A stretch of 64,000 nt of DNA from Dendrobium chrysotoxum (taxonomy: Eukaryota > Streptophyta > Magnoliopsida > Asparagales > Orchidaceae). The translations under genes were made by a program, and so were the position numbers. Shown piece by piece: positions 24,001-36,540 of this stretch. The stretch spans positions 85,873,528 through 85,937,527 of the forward strand of contig CM034312.1 of assembly GCA_019925795.1 (NCBI GenBank), written 5' to 3'. The notes below the pieces were generated by a model. The model saw nothing but the letters and a program-made list of their open reading frames with translations, ran no database searches and was not told where the DNA came from. How positions within the stretch are numbered: position 1 is the first letter of the stretch; the number at the start of each line of letters is the position of its first letter.

Positions 24001-27000
24001 CTAGCAAATTTTCTAAATCCCAAAGGAAAGCTAAAATCTCATGACAAAAAAAGGAAACATAGACAAAGATTACCTCATTTAGTGTTAGAGTTCCAGTTTT
24101 GTCACTGCAGATTGTTGTAGCCGATCCCATAGTTTCACAAGCTGAAAGCCTCCGCACCTGTAACACAACCGCTTAAGATCAATAAGAGCTCAAATAAGGA
24201 AAATCTAATTTTCATTTTTAAAAAATAAGCATACCAATGCCTTGTCCGCCATCATCTTTCGCATTGAATATGCTAGACTGAAAGTGAAAAATATTAAATT
24301 AATCAAGAAAATTTTTTAGTTTGTTGCTCATCAAAAAATACCTAAAATTAACACTTACGTCAATGTAACAGCAAGTGGAAGACCTTCAGGTACAGCAACC
24401 ACCACAATAGTCACCTGATTATCATTCACACAGCAGCTTAGTAACTAGAATTGCAAGGAAGATGCACGTAGTGTAGTGTTCATCATATGGATACATACTG
24501 CAATAGTCAAAATCTTTACGGCTCCATTTATTGCATCTTTCACACTCGTCTGCCCCTTGATGAATTGAACACTTCCATCAGGCTTCTTTGTATGACCAGT
24601 GAAGTACCTGAAATTATATTTAAGCCTTCAGTATGAAATTGCAATACTCTGAAAACTTGTGTGCACTCATGGATGCATGCATGTGTGAGTTCCGCTTACC
24701 TAGCCATAAGGACTACCAGGACAAAAGCAGCAACAGAAAGCCCTACTATGCCAATTAAAGTAGCAACGCCATTCAAGCGAACCTTTTTGAGAGGAAATCA
24801 GAAATGAATCGCATAGATAATAGCACAAAAAGTCAAAACAAACTATATTTTTAAGGTCAAAAAAATAAACCTGCAAAGGAGTTTCTTCACCGCTGTCTTC
24901 TGATATACTGGCCATCAATAATCCCCATTCAGTATTGATGCCCACAGCAGTGACCTGTCAGAAGAGTTATAGAGGCAAGAAATTAATAACGAAGGATGGA
25001 TACATCATCCATTCCATAGCATACTTAATATAAGTTCAACGAAAAAATCAAATGAAATTCTACAAGTTAAAATCGGAGAGTGATAAAAGGGATGGCAACA
25101 GGAAAAAGCCATGTGCCAACAAAATTAAATCAGCATTACTCATCAAACCTTTACTATGAAAATCAAAACCAAAGGAACATTTCATTTCAAAAAAATATCC
25201 TGTAAAATAGAACTCAGACAGTGCTAATCATGAACTCTTCTACAACTACTTTCTTCTCATTAAAATAGTTTCTAAGGATCAAATGTTGCAAAGAAAATAG
25301 TTTTCCATGGTTACAAGCATGTATAACTTGGAATCTACGAATAAGGCTCCTTAAACTAATGAAAAAAGTTCCCAAGTTATTTGGAACTAAACTGACTTAT
25401 TAATGCATTATTTCTTCTCTTTTTTCTGGATTTTTGTTCCATACCAACCATCAAACTTTCAACTCTCACGTCTCCAAAGCTAGATTGAACTGGCCAATTG
25501 TTTACTAAGGCATCTATTCAACTTGGCGCAAGCAGCAAGTGAAATCAGAATGAGAATGCACAGTTGTCCCTACACCGCTACTATGAAAGATGCTGAAGAA
25601 AAAACTCACCAGCATAGTCCCATAACCATCAGCAACTTTGCATCCAGACATTAAGAAAGGCATTTTCAGATCCTTGTGCACCTGCAACAAATAAATACAA
25701 TAATGTTCTTGAGTCCATTGATGAGAAACATACTTAAGAAAAACTGATAAGGTAAGAATAAAAAACTCACAATTTTGCTTTCTCCTGTTAGACTTGATTC
25801 ATCAACAGCAAGAGAATGCCCAGAAATTAAAACTCCATCAGCAGGAACCTATAAAGCAAATTTGAACTTGTGTTATAACAATAAACCACGTTCAAGAAAA
25901 GAAGAGTTAGCTTCAACAAGCAAGCCTACCTGGTCACCAATTTTGAGGGGAACTAAATCACCAACGACAATATCAAATATTGAAATTTCAACCCTTCTTC
26001 CACCTCGAATAACCTGAGCATCATGAAGATCACATACAATACCTCTAAATATTATCCATTGTGAAATATTTTAACTAAAATTATGCATTACTTTTCATTG
26101 ATAACAACAAACCTCCAAATGTATGTTCCGCTTCTCCTCATTAAGATTTTGGAACTGAAGAGATTGCTTATAATCACTGGTAGCTTCAAGAAAAAACGAA
26201 ATAAAACTCATTGACTGGCTAAATAGGAAATTCATTACGTTCACTGCAAAAAGAATGCCAATATAAAGCAAACCCCTGGCAAGGATCAGATTGTGAAGAA
26301 AATAAACTATGAAGTAACTTCATAAATTTACTTTGAATCAAATGCAAAAAATCTATTTTGCATGTAAATACTTCACAAGTTTTCAACAAACCAAACAACC
26401 TTTTGTAAAGAGAACATCTCCATCAGACTACCAATCAGTTTAATGGCCCATTCTAATAAAGTAGGAACTTATAATGAATTTGAAATACAAGATTAAAAAA
26501 AAGATAGAACAAAATTAAAGTGTTAAAATGTCTTACATTGGGAGAAAATGGAAAAGATATAAAAAAAATTATAGAGACTCATAAATTACAACAAAATTAC
26601 TATTTCCTCTAATTTTGCATTAACCTGCAAATTAATATTTATAACAATTGAACTAAAAGGTAGAAATATTACAACATCTCTATTCAAGAAATTAGTTTGA
26701 TTAAGAGAACCCACGAAAAGATTTATCCTTGCCTAAGGGCAAGTTGGGTAGAGTTTGACCTGTTGAGTGGCTTCTGCACTCCTCGGCATTAATTCTTCTA
26801 TAACTAATCTTGCCTCATATTGTTGGAGACACTAAAGTAAATCTCAGAGAAAAACTTCGTATAGAGGACTCCATGTAAGAAAAATTTCATGCAACTTTCT
26901 ATCTCATATATGCACATCTCCTCATCTTCTTGATAATATCCTTTCTGTGAGGAAATTCAAAATCGGTATGAACTAGTGGTCATACTCACCAACCTACATT

Positions 27001-30000
27001 GCCTCAAATTCATTAACTAAAGATGGCCAACTCTTGAGATGTGGTTGCATGAGGATTTTCATATTTGGCCAAAAGAGACTCCAAGCTAATTACCCCTTAA
27101 GAATCATGCTTCACTTTAAATTCTTCGACTCGGAGATTTTTGCTGGAACTTTAATTAGATGCTAAGCTAGAGTTGGCTCGCGCACATCAAGATGCCTAAA
27201 GATTTGATTCACAATGAGTTATGAGTCATTGTGAGCAACTACTTATCTTCTCACTCCAATTCTAAGCATCAAGTGAAGTCTACTAGCATTGATTCATACT
27301 CTACTTGATTATAGGTCACCTCAAACTTGAGTAAGAAAGTGAACCTAAGAATCATGCCCTCTAAACTCTTAGAGGCCACTCTTGTTCCGTTATTGCTCTT
27401 TATGGATGTTCCACTTGAATGCATAATCCAACAAATCTCTTCAGAACCTCAATCTTTGCCCATTATGTGAAATCAAACCCAATGTTTGCTAAAACTTGAG
27501 TTTTGATCACAGTCCATGGTATGCATTATATTTCACAATCACTGATTTCAATTGACCATTTTATTAGGCGCCTTGAATGCTTAGGTATCTATAGCACATG
27601 CTTTAGTGGTCTACCAATCGCCACCTTTATCAAGTGTATCTAAAAGTATGCCCAAGGTCACCTTGCCGACACCACAGAAGCAAGAGCAAGTTTTCCATCA
27701 TAATGTAATCATGTTTTGTTTCATTCAAGATTTTGGCCATAGAGTTATTGGGATGTTGTTTCCCATTTCTTTGCAAACCAATAGTAAGTTTATCATAATT
27801 CACTGACTCCTAAATATATCGACAATGATTCATCCAATTTTAGATTATTGAGCAGTGGAGATGATGACAAAGTGCATCTTTAGTTCCTGAAAATGACCTC
27901 TCATAAGATTCCATCCAATTGAACTCATTGGATTTCTTCCGGGCTTTAAATAAAGAAGCACTTCTCTTACATAACCATGATATGAAACAATTTAAACCGG
28001 CCGATTTTCCAAACAACTTACCTCTTCAAACGAAGGAGGTGAGTTTATTTCTTAGCATAATTTGAATTTTATTTTGATTGACTCTAATTTTAGCTAAATT
28101 ATTCATATAACTCAAAAAAATTCGAAGCTCATGGCAAAAATACACTGTGGGTTTTAGCCTCATGTTATATATCCTGTATGTGATAAATATCTAGAAAATA
28201 TCTTGAAGATATTTAACTTGAGTTCTTGCTTTTGATAAAAAAACATCTAGCTTGCTTCTTTTATGAGATTTGAACAAATTCTTCATCAATATTTGGCTTA
28301 TTGCATCCACATTCTTCAACCTAAAAAACATCACTTTGTAGTAGCATGTGCCCTAATTGGTGATGAAATTTATTTTCTCTTCATCAATTGAATCCATCTT
28401 TATAAGATCCTAACCCAAAAATCATTGAGTAAGCTAAGCAGGGGATACCCAACAGAGTCAACCAAAGCATCGTTGTTCTACAAAGAAATCCTTCGAAAAG
28501 GCTTCATCGAACTTGGTGAAGTCCACATACATTCTCAATTTTTCATTCGAATTTTTTACCATGATAACATTCGAGACAACCTATATAAAGGATTTCTTGA
28601 ATGAAACTAGCTTTTGGGCTTTCATTTGGATCATATCTTATAATTAGTCAAAAACCCTTCTCATACTTTATTTAGTTGGTTTGCTCTCAGGTGAATATTA
28701 AGTCAGTGCCAACTAACATTCACAACCTCTCCTAGTATCTTAAAAGGCATCTAAGCAAAAATATCGTAAAAGAATGATTAACATGGCTTGAAAGTTACCT
28801 TCAAGGAGTGAGCTTACGTGTAAGGGCCAACACGAATCCACTTTTTTGACAATTCGACGACGTCTTCCCGTCTTAATTCCACCATTATGTTCTATTCATA
28901 TGATAAAAATTGTGGACTTTTATTTGTGAAAAGTGTCCCAGTAGCATTTTCGTGATTAAGTTAGATCGCCTTTCATTATTACAATTCTAACTTGGGTATG
29001 ACATTTGAACACAAGTGGTTTGTTGAGATGACCACTCAAAAAATCATTTGATAGAGTTATCAAAAGATTAATGTTGTAGGGTATGACATTTGAACAAGTG
29101 GTTTGTTGAGATGACCACTCAAAAAATCATTTGATAGAGTTATCAAAAGATTAATGTTGTAGATAGATTGCACTTCCAAGACTATGAAATCAATAGGTTT
29201 GGGCTCGAATGAACATATTGATGTAGTTTTAGAATGATTGGTTTCTTTAATGCAAAGGAGAGTGTAGAGCTTTTCAATTATTTTTGAAAGCTCAAAAAGT
29301 GCATGATGAATTGGCTCTTAGATTCATCAAATAATGTAACACTCTCCTAAGGGAGTTTCAAAGAAAACTCTACACCGAACCATATATGATTGTTTGTAGA
29401 ACACCATAGCATCTTCAAACCTTGCTAGCTGTTCCACAGGATTAATTAGCCCTTTATATAGTTAATGATAAGAGGACTCTTACATTTTGAAGGTATGGAT
29501 TCCTGTAAATTTCAACATCAAAAGCTAAGGCATATGGTGAGGCACCCATCAAAAATTTCAAACTATGTGCTTGAACTGTTGTTACATCATCAGGGTATGT
29601 TCTATGTGCTTTTTATTTCTTCACAAAGGTGAATTTGTAGAATAGTCCCGGTATTTTGTTGATGATAAACTCCCTGCAATGCCACTTATTCCTATTATTG
29701 TCTAAGAGATTCATCTACAACAGATTGCTCCGCCAGAGCTTGAATCAGACATTCAAACTTCTTATTCCTCTCTATGAATTGGGCTGGGCCTATCTCGCAT
29801 ATGAAGGAATTGATATACAAGTCCCCCCAATGGTCGATACGGGATCACCATTTCCATTACGGGACTTGATTTTGGAATGTCACATCAGTTGTCTTTTATG
29901 ACTTTTTCCCTTCAACTTGAGTTTTATCAATGAAAGTGCTAAAATGTAAACATCGAGATTTTAATATCTCAAAGTTTGTAGAGTTTAGATATCAAGAGAG

Positions 30001-33000
30001 ATGTATTTACTAAAGAGAGTAATTGAGAGAGAATGAGGAGAAGAAAAAACATAGCAAAGTAGTTAAATCTTCAATCCTCACGACCTACCTCCACTTTAGA
30101 GGAAGAAGAAGTCATTTTATTTGTCTGTGAAAGTGCGACAATTTTTTTTGCTAACAATTTAAAATGATTGAAGAATCATTTTTCTACTTCAAATTTTCTA
30201 TGAAAATTTGTTTCAGCATTGCATTTATTATCTTCAGGTATCACAGTTGGCACGCTTATTAGGTTTTGGAGTTTTCATATCAACCAAAAAGTAAAAGTGT
30301 TCATACAATCATGATATCAATAAGAATTCAATATTAATAGATAAATGAACATATATAGATAGGGTGTGAATAGAAGAGGGAAACATGAAGGAAATCTCAA
30401 TCTAAGTAGCATACCTGTAACAAGAATAACAAGGATAACAGCAAATGCAATGCTTCCACCATCATACCATCCTTCTTTGACACCCTGTGTCACATCGGAC
30501 AGAGATCATAAGAAAACATAAAATTAATAAACTAGTATGTAAAGTTACTATTCGGCCAGACCGCTAGAAAGAGCAAGATTTTATTGCACATAAATTTTAA
30601 GTCAAATAAAAGTTAATATTATAGAAAGTACCATCAAGCATTCTACTTGTTAAACATGATATGTTATTTATTTGGAAGCATCCTTAAAAAAAATCAATTG
30701 CCACTCATCAACTACATTTAATTAGATGCAAAGCTGAGTAAACTAGATTTTAGATAGGCAGATGAGTTACGTTTTCGATATTTTGAGTCTATTGTTCAGA
30801 GTGATGGTGAAATAGATGGGGATATTATTAGTAGAATTCAAATTGGATGATTGAAGTGGAGGAATGCATGAAGTGGAGGAATGCATAGGGCTTGTTGTGT
30901 GATAGAGAAGTCCCCTCAAACTTAAGGGAAAATTCTATAAGATGGTGGTTAGACCTACAATGTTTTATGGTGCAGAATGTTGGCCATTAAAAAAGAAGCA
31001 TAATATTAAGTTAAGTGTTGCAGAGATGAGGATGCTCAGGTGGATGAGTGGCTTTACTCCTAGAGACAGGATACGAAGTGAGCATATATGTGAAAAGGTT
31101 GTAGTAGCTCCAGTGGAAGATAAAATTAGAGAGTCGTCTTACATGGTTTGGTCAGATAAAACGGCAGCCTTCCAATGACCCGGTTTGGAAAGTAGCTGTA
31201 TTAGATTTGACTTATGTTAAGAAAAGTAAAGGCAGACCTAAAAAGGCTTGGTTAGAAAATGTTAGAAATGACCTTTCTGTATTAGATTTATTTAACTCTT
31301 AACATAACACAATGGAGAAAAAAGATCCATGTAGCCGACTCCACATAATGGGATAAAGGCTTGATGTTGTAGTTGTTGTTGTATGAGTCAACGTAACATT
31401 CAGTAGGCCCTTTTGAAGACACAAATTAATACTTAAGATGCAAATCATGAAAATTTATATTTATGATATTCTCTTGCTTTAGCTAACATATTGAACATCT
31501 TTGGATTGTAAGCCAAAATCTTGCAAAGCTCTTTTTTAGGGTTAAATAAGTCCTTGATTTAGTATATGTGGAATATGCCTCCAAAATCCTCATATTGTTT
31601 TTTATTACCCTTAAAAAACATCTACTTATAAAAAAAACATTTGGATAGATGTTTTGTTTGAAAAGAAACCTTCATATTTCCAAACTTTTGAAAATTCCTC
31701 TTCCCCTATTATTTGCTTGTTTCCAAAATATTGTCTTCATTAGTTTACTCCTTTCCAATTATGACGCATCACCTTTCTTTTTCACAAGACGCCTAAAATT
31801 TCCTGACACCACAACTCACCTTATCGCACCCTTCTTTACCTTTGCCAACGATGCTCCCTCCACCTAACAGCCCCCGGTTTACATATTTATGAAGACATAT
31901 TTCATGATTTTCACTACTAACATTTAGAAATGATTTAAGTAAAGTTTTATATAAGTTCCGGATCTAATTTTGTGTGAAGAATTTATGTATGTTTTTATCG
32001 CCTTTTTAACCTAAAATTTACTTCTTCATTTACATGAATAATAAACTAAAATTTTCAGTTTAAGGTGATTGTACCCTATCGATATGGGTATGAGACTTGG
32101 GACTAGATTTGTATGGCAAGTTTTCGATCAAAGATAATTTTAAAATCATGGGGGACATGAAAGAGATTGGAAAACTAAATCATCCTTGAACAAGAATAAA
32201 TAAAATTATTCTCTGATGGTTGAAATTCCACTAAATTGTTCTATGATTTTTTTCAAATAACATACAAATGAATGGTAACAAATTTTAAACTGATTTAGTT
32301 TTTTTATTATTCCAATTTGCATGGCATTTCAAATGATTTTTTTCAAATAACCTTAAAAAGCAAAACTCTTTAATTATAGGCATTCATATATGCTCAATTT
32401 CATCAAATGGTTAATATTCATGACCAGATTACAGCAGAAATCTAGGATCACCAGCACGATGGATCTTAAGGCATTTGTTAACCAACAATATGTATTTTGC
32501 AATGATGCATTTTAAGAATTACTTTTGCGATGTTTGATATCATTAAAAATTTCTTTTGCTGTGACACATTTGTGTTTAATAGATGTTGCCAATCAAAAAC
32601 AATCCTAAAATGTTTCATTGCATGGCTTATCAAATATCATTGAATTACTTTAGTACACGCATATTTTTTGGTTTATACAAGGTTTTGGTTTAATGTTTCT
32701 GAAAACAGGACATAAATAGGCATCCAAACATGTTTCTGTTTCAAGTAAAAAAAAAGGAAACAAAACAAATAGAAAATAAAACGAAAGCAGAACACAGCAA
32801 TAAATTGACACCTCTACATTTATTGTCAATCAACTTAGTTAATTTTTAGTAATTAAGTTCCTTGGGAGCTATCAATATACAAGCATATGTCAAAGTATCT
32901 TCAAAAGTTAGCTGTCAAGACTGGAACAGTTAAATGGTCAAAAGCAAAGGAGTCTGTTTAAAATGCAACTTATGTTAGGAAAGCTATACCAAAGACCAGA

Positions 33001-35683
33001 GGAAACAGTTAAGACCGACAAGAAAAAGTTCAGAGCAATTGGGAAGATAACCTGGAAAATAATTTTCAAGGGAAAACAACGCACCTCAGTTTTTATGCCC
33101 AAAACTAAGGATATAACTGCAGCTACTATAAGGATTACAAGAGTTAGATCTTGACAAGCTTCCCAGAGAAATACCTGTACATGGGAAAATCATGCTTAAA
33201 AAAATTACATAAATAATTACACAAAAGCACTGTTAATTTAAACTGGAATTAAAGAGAAAACATAATCCAAACATAAGAAGTAAACATACCAAAAAGTTCC
33301 TTCCTTTCTTTTGAGGATATGTATTTGCCCCAAATGCATTTCTCCTGTGTAATAATTCCGTATTGCTTCCAACAATTCCTTTATCCAAATTAGTCTTCAA
33401 TAGATTTGATAAGCCTTTTACCTTTAAAAAAAACTCGAAAAAATTAATATCTACAGAGTAAGAGAACCATAAGAAAATATGTATATCTCAAGGAATACTT
33501 GCCCCGCCATATCCTTGCAGAGATGACATATCATGATCTCTGGTCATTGTAGTGAGCTGCTCCAACCCAATCCCATAACTACCAGTAGGCAGTGCTGGTG
33601 CTACATCAGGTGTGGCTATAAATACCCGCGGATCAAATATATAAAAGCAAGTCAGTCAGAAAACTAGCAAATCAACCAAATAAACTAGCAACAACAAGAA
33701 ATTTGAACATTAAATCTTTCCAAATATGTCTAAAAACTAAAGTAAATTGCAAAGAAGCTTTACAATCTACATTTGGAGTAGGGATAGGGGAAGGGGCGCA
33801 GAAGAAGCCACATGAACAAATCAGTGCAAATGAATTCAGAGAACTATAAGAAGAATTCCATATTTAATATAACGTGTTCAAGCAAGAAAATGAAGAAATA
33901 ATTTTATCCTATCAATGAATCTGGTTCAGAATCTTTAAATTATGGGTTTAAACAAGGAAAAGAAAATGGCATATTCTACTTGACCAACAAAAACAGAATA
34001 GTTTTAAAACTCTGAATAACAAGAAACATAAAGAAGATGAAGATAGATGATAAAGACTGAACCACCTGGTGCCTCTCGTTCACCAGCCTCTTTAAAAAGA
34101 AAAGCAGCCTGAGCAATTCAAGCAAAAGGTAATAATAATGAGTATGGAAAACAGAAAAAGAAATTCAAGTACAATTATTGATTGAAAAATATACCCGTAT
34201 GACTTGGGCATGTGCTCGGATCTTCCTCCTTAGCTGCTCTTTCTCTTCTTCCTTCTTCAAATCCAATGTATATCTAAAGCGACGAGATGCATTAAGCACA
34301 AGAGCAGCTTGCTGTCATGTAACATCCATGTTAGACAATCCAAACCCAGAGTTAAGAAAGAGCAAATCAACATTAACTATTAAGACATAAATAATTATTA
34401 CAATTAGACAATACACATTTTCATTTACTAGAGAACATTTTGACCAACACACATGGGTCACTAAAAATAAGGTGTGCTTGATGTATGCAACTCCCATCAA
34501 TGCATGATTCGGGGAAGGGGTTGATGTGCACAGTCATACTCCTAGATTTTAGAGGGGTTCCTTTCAAGATTTAAAGAATTGGTGTTTAGGTCTCAATGGA
34601 CAACCTACACATTGCTCCAAACCCCTCAACGTAAATGGCTAAACGAAATTCCTATTCATGATCATTTTTAGATTTATTCAAAAACTAGTTCTTAGCAGAC
34701 TATACATTATTTTTGTATTCAACAAATTTTGGCATTCAGATTGTAAAAATTATATGAATGTCATTAGGTCATTGCTTGTCATACAACTTGAGAGAATAAG
34801 CGCTAGACAGCATGTTGCATGAAGCTAAACTTCCTTGGAGAACAGTAAGTAGGAAGGGCAAGAGTAATAACATTACACAATATATGATATACTTCATCGC
34901 TTACGAAATAAGAAATGCCGAGTATAAATTTCATATTATAAAATGGAACTAGCGTAGAAGAGTTAGTATTAGCAATTATAAAGAGTATTCTCCTTATACA
35001 AGAGAAAAACGTCTGCCGCAATTAGTCAAGTGCTGCTAAAGTCATAAACTCAATTTAGGCTTTACAACTGAAAACAAAAAGCTAAAGACATATACATTGA
35101 CAATTTGAATAAAGAGCATCAGCACTCAGAAAAATCTCACGGCACGCTCATAGCCTGGGCCAAAACCTCCATCTCCATGTTAATTTCTGATTTGCAATCA
35201 CAAGTTCCACTTAACTGAGGAGACAAGAACGACGGATCTTCCAAAACCACGCATAAAGAAGGAACTCAATACCCAAGATCTTCAATGAAATCCACCATAA
35301 CCCTCTCGATTCCAAAATGATGCATAAGAAATCGCAAACGCAGGAAAATGAGCCGTTAAACCCTTTCAAAACAATACCCCTCTCGATTCCAGAATGATGC
35401 ATAAGAAATCGCAAACGCAGGAAAATGAGCCGTTAAACCCTTTCAAAACAATAACCCCCCCGCCCCCCCAAAGTCGACCAAGAGTAATGAGATATATAGC
35501 AACAGCATTGAGGAAACGGCGTACCCTCCATCTCCGTAGCCGCTCGATAGGTACATTCTTCGGCGGAATGTCAAAGGCGTCGTAAGAAACGCAGACATCA
35601 CCCTCGACCCCACCAGTCCCGCCCCCGTTCCCAATCTCCTCGTCGCAGTGCCTCTGGTATCTACTCGGCGACAGCTGTTCCAT
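10327..35683 (-). CDS. ACA: Autoinhibited plasma-membrane Ca2+-ATPase (P2B, ACA8/9/10 group)
   Basis: This complete gene has 34 exons in consistent phase, 3267 nt, 1088 residues (family about 1070-1090). Exons: 35683-35525, 34311-34195, 34108-34066, 33615-33503, 33421-33290, 33174-33085, 30484-30415, 26183-26113, 26013-25930, 25848-25771, 25681-25610, 24954-24871, 24782-24700, 24607-24499, 24414-24359, 24277-24235, 24157-24074, 23880-23743, 23394-23329, 23240-23142, 19448-19335, 19218-19051, 17812-17753, 16876-16712, 16483-16367, 16276-16178, 16091-15954, 12539-12439, 11551-11506, 11395-11261, 11074-10967, 10888-10797, 10707-10607, 10358-10327. It pumps Ca2+ out of the cytosol using ATP. The N-terminal calmodulin-binding autoinhibitory segment is [22 protein letters not shown], across exons 1-2. 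PEGLP (about 444-448, M4), phosphorylation motif DKTGT (D487), KGA (608-610), [11 protein letters not shown] (from 793) and the M6 [13 protein letters not shown] are intact. Intron 4 has a GC donor. Large introns are filled with transposons. It cannot be assigned to ACA8, 9 or 10 individually. Confidence 0.96.
11952..12022. repeat. (TA)n microsatellite
   Basis: About 70 bp of uninterrupted AT dinucleotides in Ca2+-ATPase intron 28. Confidence 0.95.
12787..13107 (-). repeat. 3' LTR of the PDS5-carrying element
   Basis: A 321-bp block starting TGTTAAATTC and ending GATTTAACA; it contains two copies of GTGATCCAGGTGAG. It is clearly homologous to 15570-15898 but diverged by substitutions and small indels. 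Confidence 0.85.
13114..14749 (-). pseudogene. Captured PDS5-like sequence (HEAT part and Tudor domain), decayed
   Basis: On the minus strand 14749-14004 resembles the N-terminal part of plant sister-chromatid cohesion protein PDS5: [73 protein letters not shown] and [10 protein letters not shown] in family order. A basic linker follows, then at 13539-13114 the Tudor domain ([36 protein letters not shown]). The reading is broken: a TGA replaces Arg after ETVAKV (near 14437), a one-base shift occurs just after (near 14390), and more stops lie in the linker. No introns separate the segments, whereas plant PDS5 genes are multi-exonic, so copying from spliced mRNA is inferred. It is not expected to make a working cohesin factor but could give antisense or small RNAs. 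Confidence 0.88.
14750..15569 (-). other. 5' interior of the PDS5-carrying element, unidentified
   Basis: A GC-richer segment than its surroundings, with several open frames on the plus strand (for example 15018-15332) that are Arg/Ser/Leu-rich and overlap one another. I see no conserved domain. It lies between the 5' LTR and the PDS5 part and may be a second captured fragment or the element's leader. Confidence 0.5.
15570..15898 (-). repeat. 5' LTR of the PDS5-carrying element
   Basis: A 329-bp block homologous to 12787-13107, with TG...CA ends (TGTTAAATTC ... GATTTAACA). Confidence 0.85.
17197..17532. mobile_element. Probable Harbinger-like MITE in Ca2+-ATPase intron 23
   Basis: The ends GAGGTTGTTTGATTTG and CAAACCAAACAACCC are inverted repeats, bordered by TAA/TTA. 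The interior includes an unusual G/C tract (GCCCGCCCGGGGGGCGGGGG at 17286-17305). The exact target duplication is off by one base, so the boundary is approximate. Confidence 0.55.
19800..22165 (+). mobile_element. Old degenerate LTR retrotransposon in Ca2+-ATPase intron 20
   Basis: Two diverged blocks (about 19800-20236 and 21515-22165) align in the same order: GATTATTAGTGGCTTAAATG against a variant at 19855, then a CTTTGAGGT(A/G)TT(T/C)ATTCAT block near 20095 and 22037. Right after the left block comes TTGGTATCGAAGC (20245-20257), a good initiator tRNA-Met primer-binding site, placing the 5' LTR on the left. No gag or pol frame survives in between. Ends and target duplication are not resolved. 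The rest of this 3.7-kb intron (19449-23141) shows nothing recognisable. Confidence 0.5.
20940..21031. repeat. (TA)n microsatellite, about 91 bp
   Basis: Uninterrupted TA dinucleotides inside the old LTR element. Tyr-Ile and similar dipeptide frames across it are artefacts. Confidence 0.97.
28070..29640 (-). mobile_element. Ty3/gypsy retrotransposon remnant in Ca2+-ATPase intron 7
   Basis: Minus-strand translation across stops gives a gypsy reverse-transcriptase region: [20 protein letters not shown] near 28500-28590 (family pattern ANVVLVKKxNGKWRMCVD), then [18 protein letters not shown] near 28300 and [19 protein letters not shown] near 28150. Farther right, near 29350-29560, a gag-like stretch ([20 protein letters not shown]) reads in the same direction, as expected for gag upstream of pol. 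Protease and most of pol between them are missing, and stops and shifts are many. LTRs were not located. The remaining intron sequence (26184-28070, 29640-30414) has no other recognisable content. Confidence 0.75.
28994..29161 (+). repeat. Tandem duplication, about 85-bp unit
   Basis: The unit starting GGGTATGACATTTGAACA occurs at 28994-29078 and again at 29079-29161. The second copy lacks one AC, otherwise they are near identical, so the duplication is younger than the gypsy remnant that holds it. Confidence 0.95.
30715..31375 (+). mobile_element. RTE-type LINE 3' fragment in Ca2+-ATPase intron 6
   Basis: Plus-strand frames with stops and shifts give the C-terminal part of a plant non-LTR reverse transcriptase: [20 protein letters not shown], then [20 protein letters not shown] and [19 protein letters not shown], and [16 protein letters not shown] sequence. 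The end TGGGATAAAGGCTTGATGTTGTAGTTGTTGTTGT (31350-31381) is the TTG-rich tail typical of plant RTE elements. It is 5'-truncated, as usual for LINEs, and antisense to the host gene. The other parts of this intron (31382-33084) show no recognisable features. Confidence 0.85.
33497..33502 (-). other. GC-AG splice donor (GCAAGT), Ca2+-ATPase intron 4
   Basis: Exon 4 must end after TAT GGC GGG (33503) in phase 0 to join GTA AAA GGC at 33421, giving the family's YGGVKGL. The bases after the exon are GCAAGT, the consensus for GC donors. The nearest GT would leave a phase that does not fit exon 5. Confidence 0.85.
35301..35454 (+). repeat. Tandem duplication, 77-bp unit, in Ca2+-ATPase intron 1
   Basis: CCCTCTCGATTCC starts units at 35301 and 35378; the copies differ at one position (CCAAAATG / CCAGAATG). 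The second copy ends 70 bp from the exon 1 donor, beside a C-rich tract (35453-35467). Confidence 0.95.
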
Positions 35684-36340
35684 GACGATCAATCCACAGG
35701 AGAGATGACACCGGGCTTCCCGAAATCTTCAAGAAAACCATCCTCATAAATAAAAAAGGAACAAAACCACCCGCAGAGAGCGAGCAAAATCAATATAGAG
35801 AAAACAGGTAAGCCATACAGCTGCATGTTTATGCATACCTTAGCTTAGCAGATTGAAATGTAACCTCAAACAAGGAAACCGGGGAGAAAGTGACATAGAA
35901 CTCGAACGCGAAGCATCGCCCAGGCTTCTCCCAGCATCAACATCCCAGAGATCGAAACCCCATAACCTCAGTTCTCACCTCCTTAACATCCCCGTACAAC
36001 TCTCGCCCTGTTTGAACCAGCAGTACATCTCGACCTCGATTCCTTTCCCGAGCTCAACGGATCTATCACAGCTGTTGCCACCTGCTCTTCTTTCTCCTCC
36101 TCCACGTCTTAGCTGCGTCGCATCCAACTCGATCCCCACCCCGCTGGCCTCGCTGCCGAAGATCCGGCGGAAGTTTCTCAGTCCACACGGAACGAGAGGT
36201 GGAGAGAGAGAGAGAGAGAGAGAGAAGGGAAGTTTCCTCGCAACTTCCTTCTAAACTGAAAAAATCCAAAGTTCCGCGCTGCAACAGCTGCGTCGTCCAC
36301 TGTAGGCATGGGATTCCCACGGCCACTATTATAGGTCCTC
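35684..36340 (-). promoter_or_regulatory. Leader and core promoter of the Ca2+-ATPase gene
   Basis: A possible TATA motif on the minus strand (CCTATAATAG, 36327-36336) would place the transcript start near 36295 and give a leader of about 600 nt. The leader contains a CT run (minus strand; GA at 36202-36225 on plus), common near plant start sites. A leader intron is possible: donor AAG|GTATGC at 35838 and acceptor TTGAAG at 35728-35727. Confidence 0.45.
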
Positions 36341-36540
36341 CCACGGACGGGCGATCACAGCCGTCTATTTGCTACACTCGTGGAAGCCCGTTCAGTTTCA
36401 AGATTCGACATTAATCGCTTTTTGGAATATATTTGCTAATTATTAGTTAAAACATCCGCCTAAATATTCATAATTATGGGTGCTTAAACGCAGTGTTAAC
36501 GGCTCTCTGGGCCCCACGCAGATTTCAGTGGGCTTATTTA

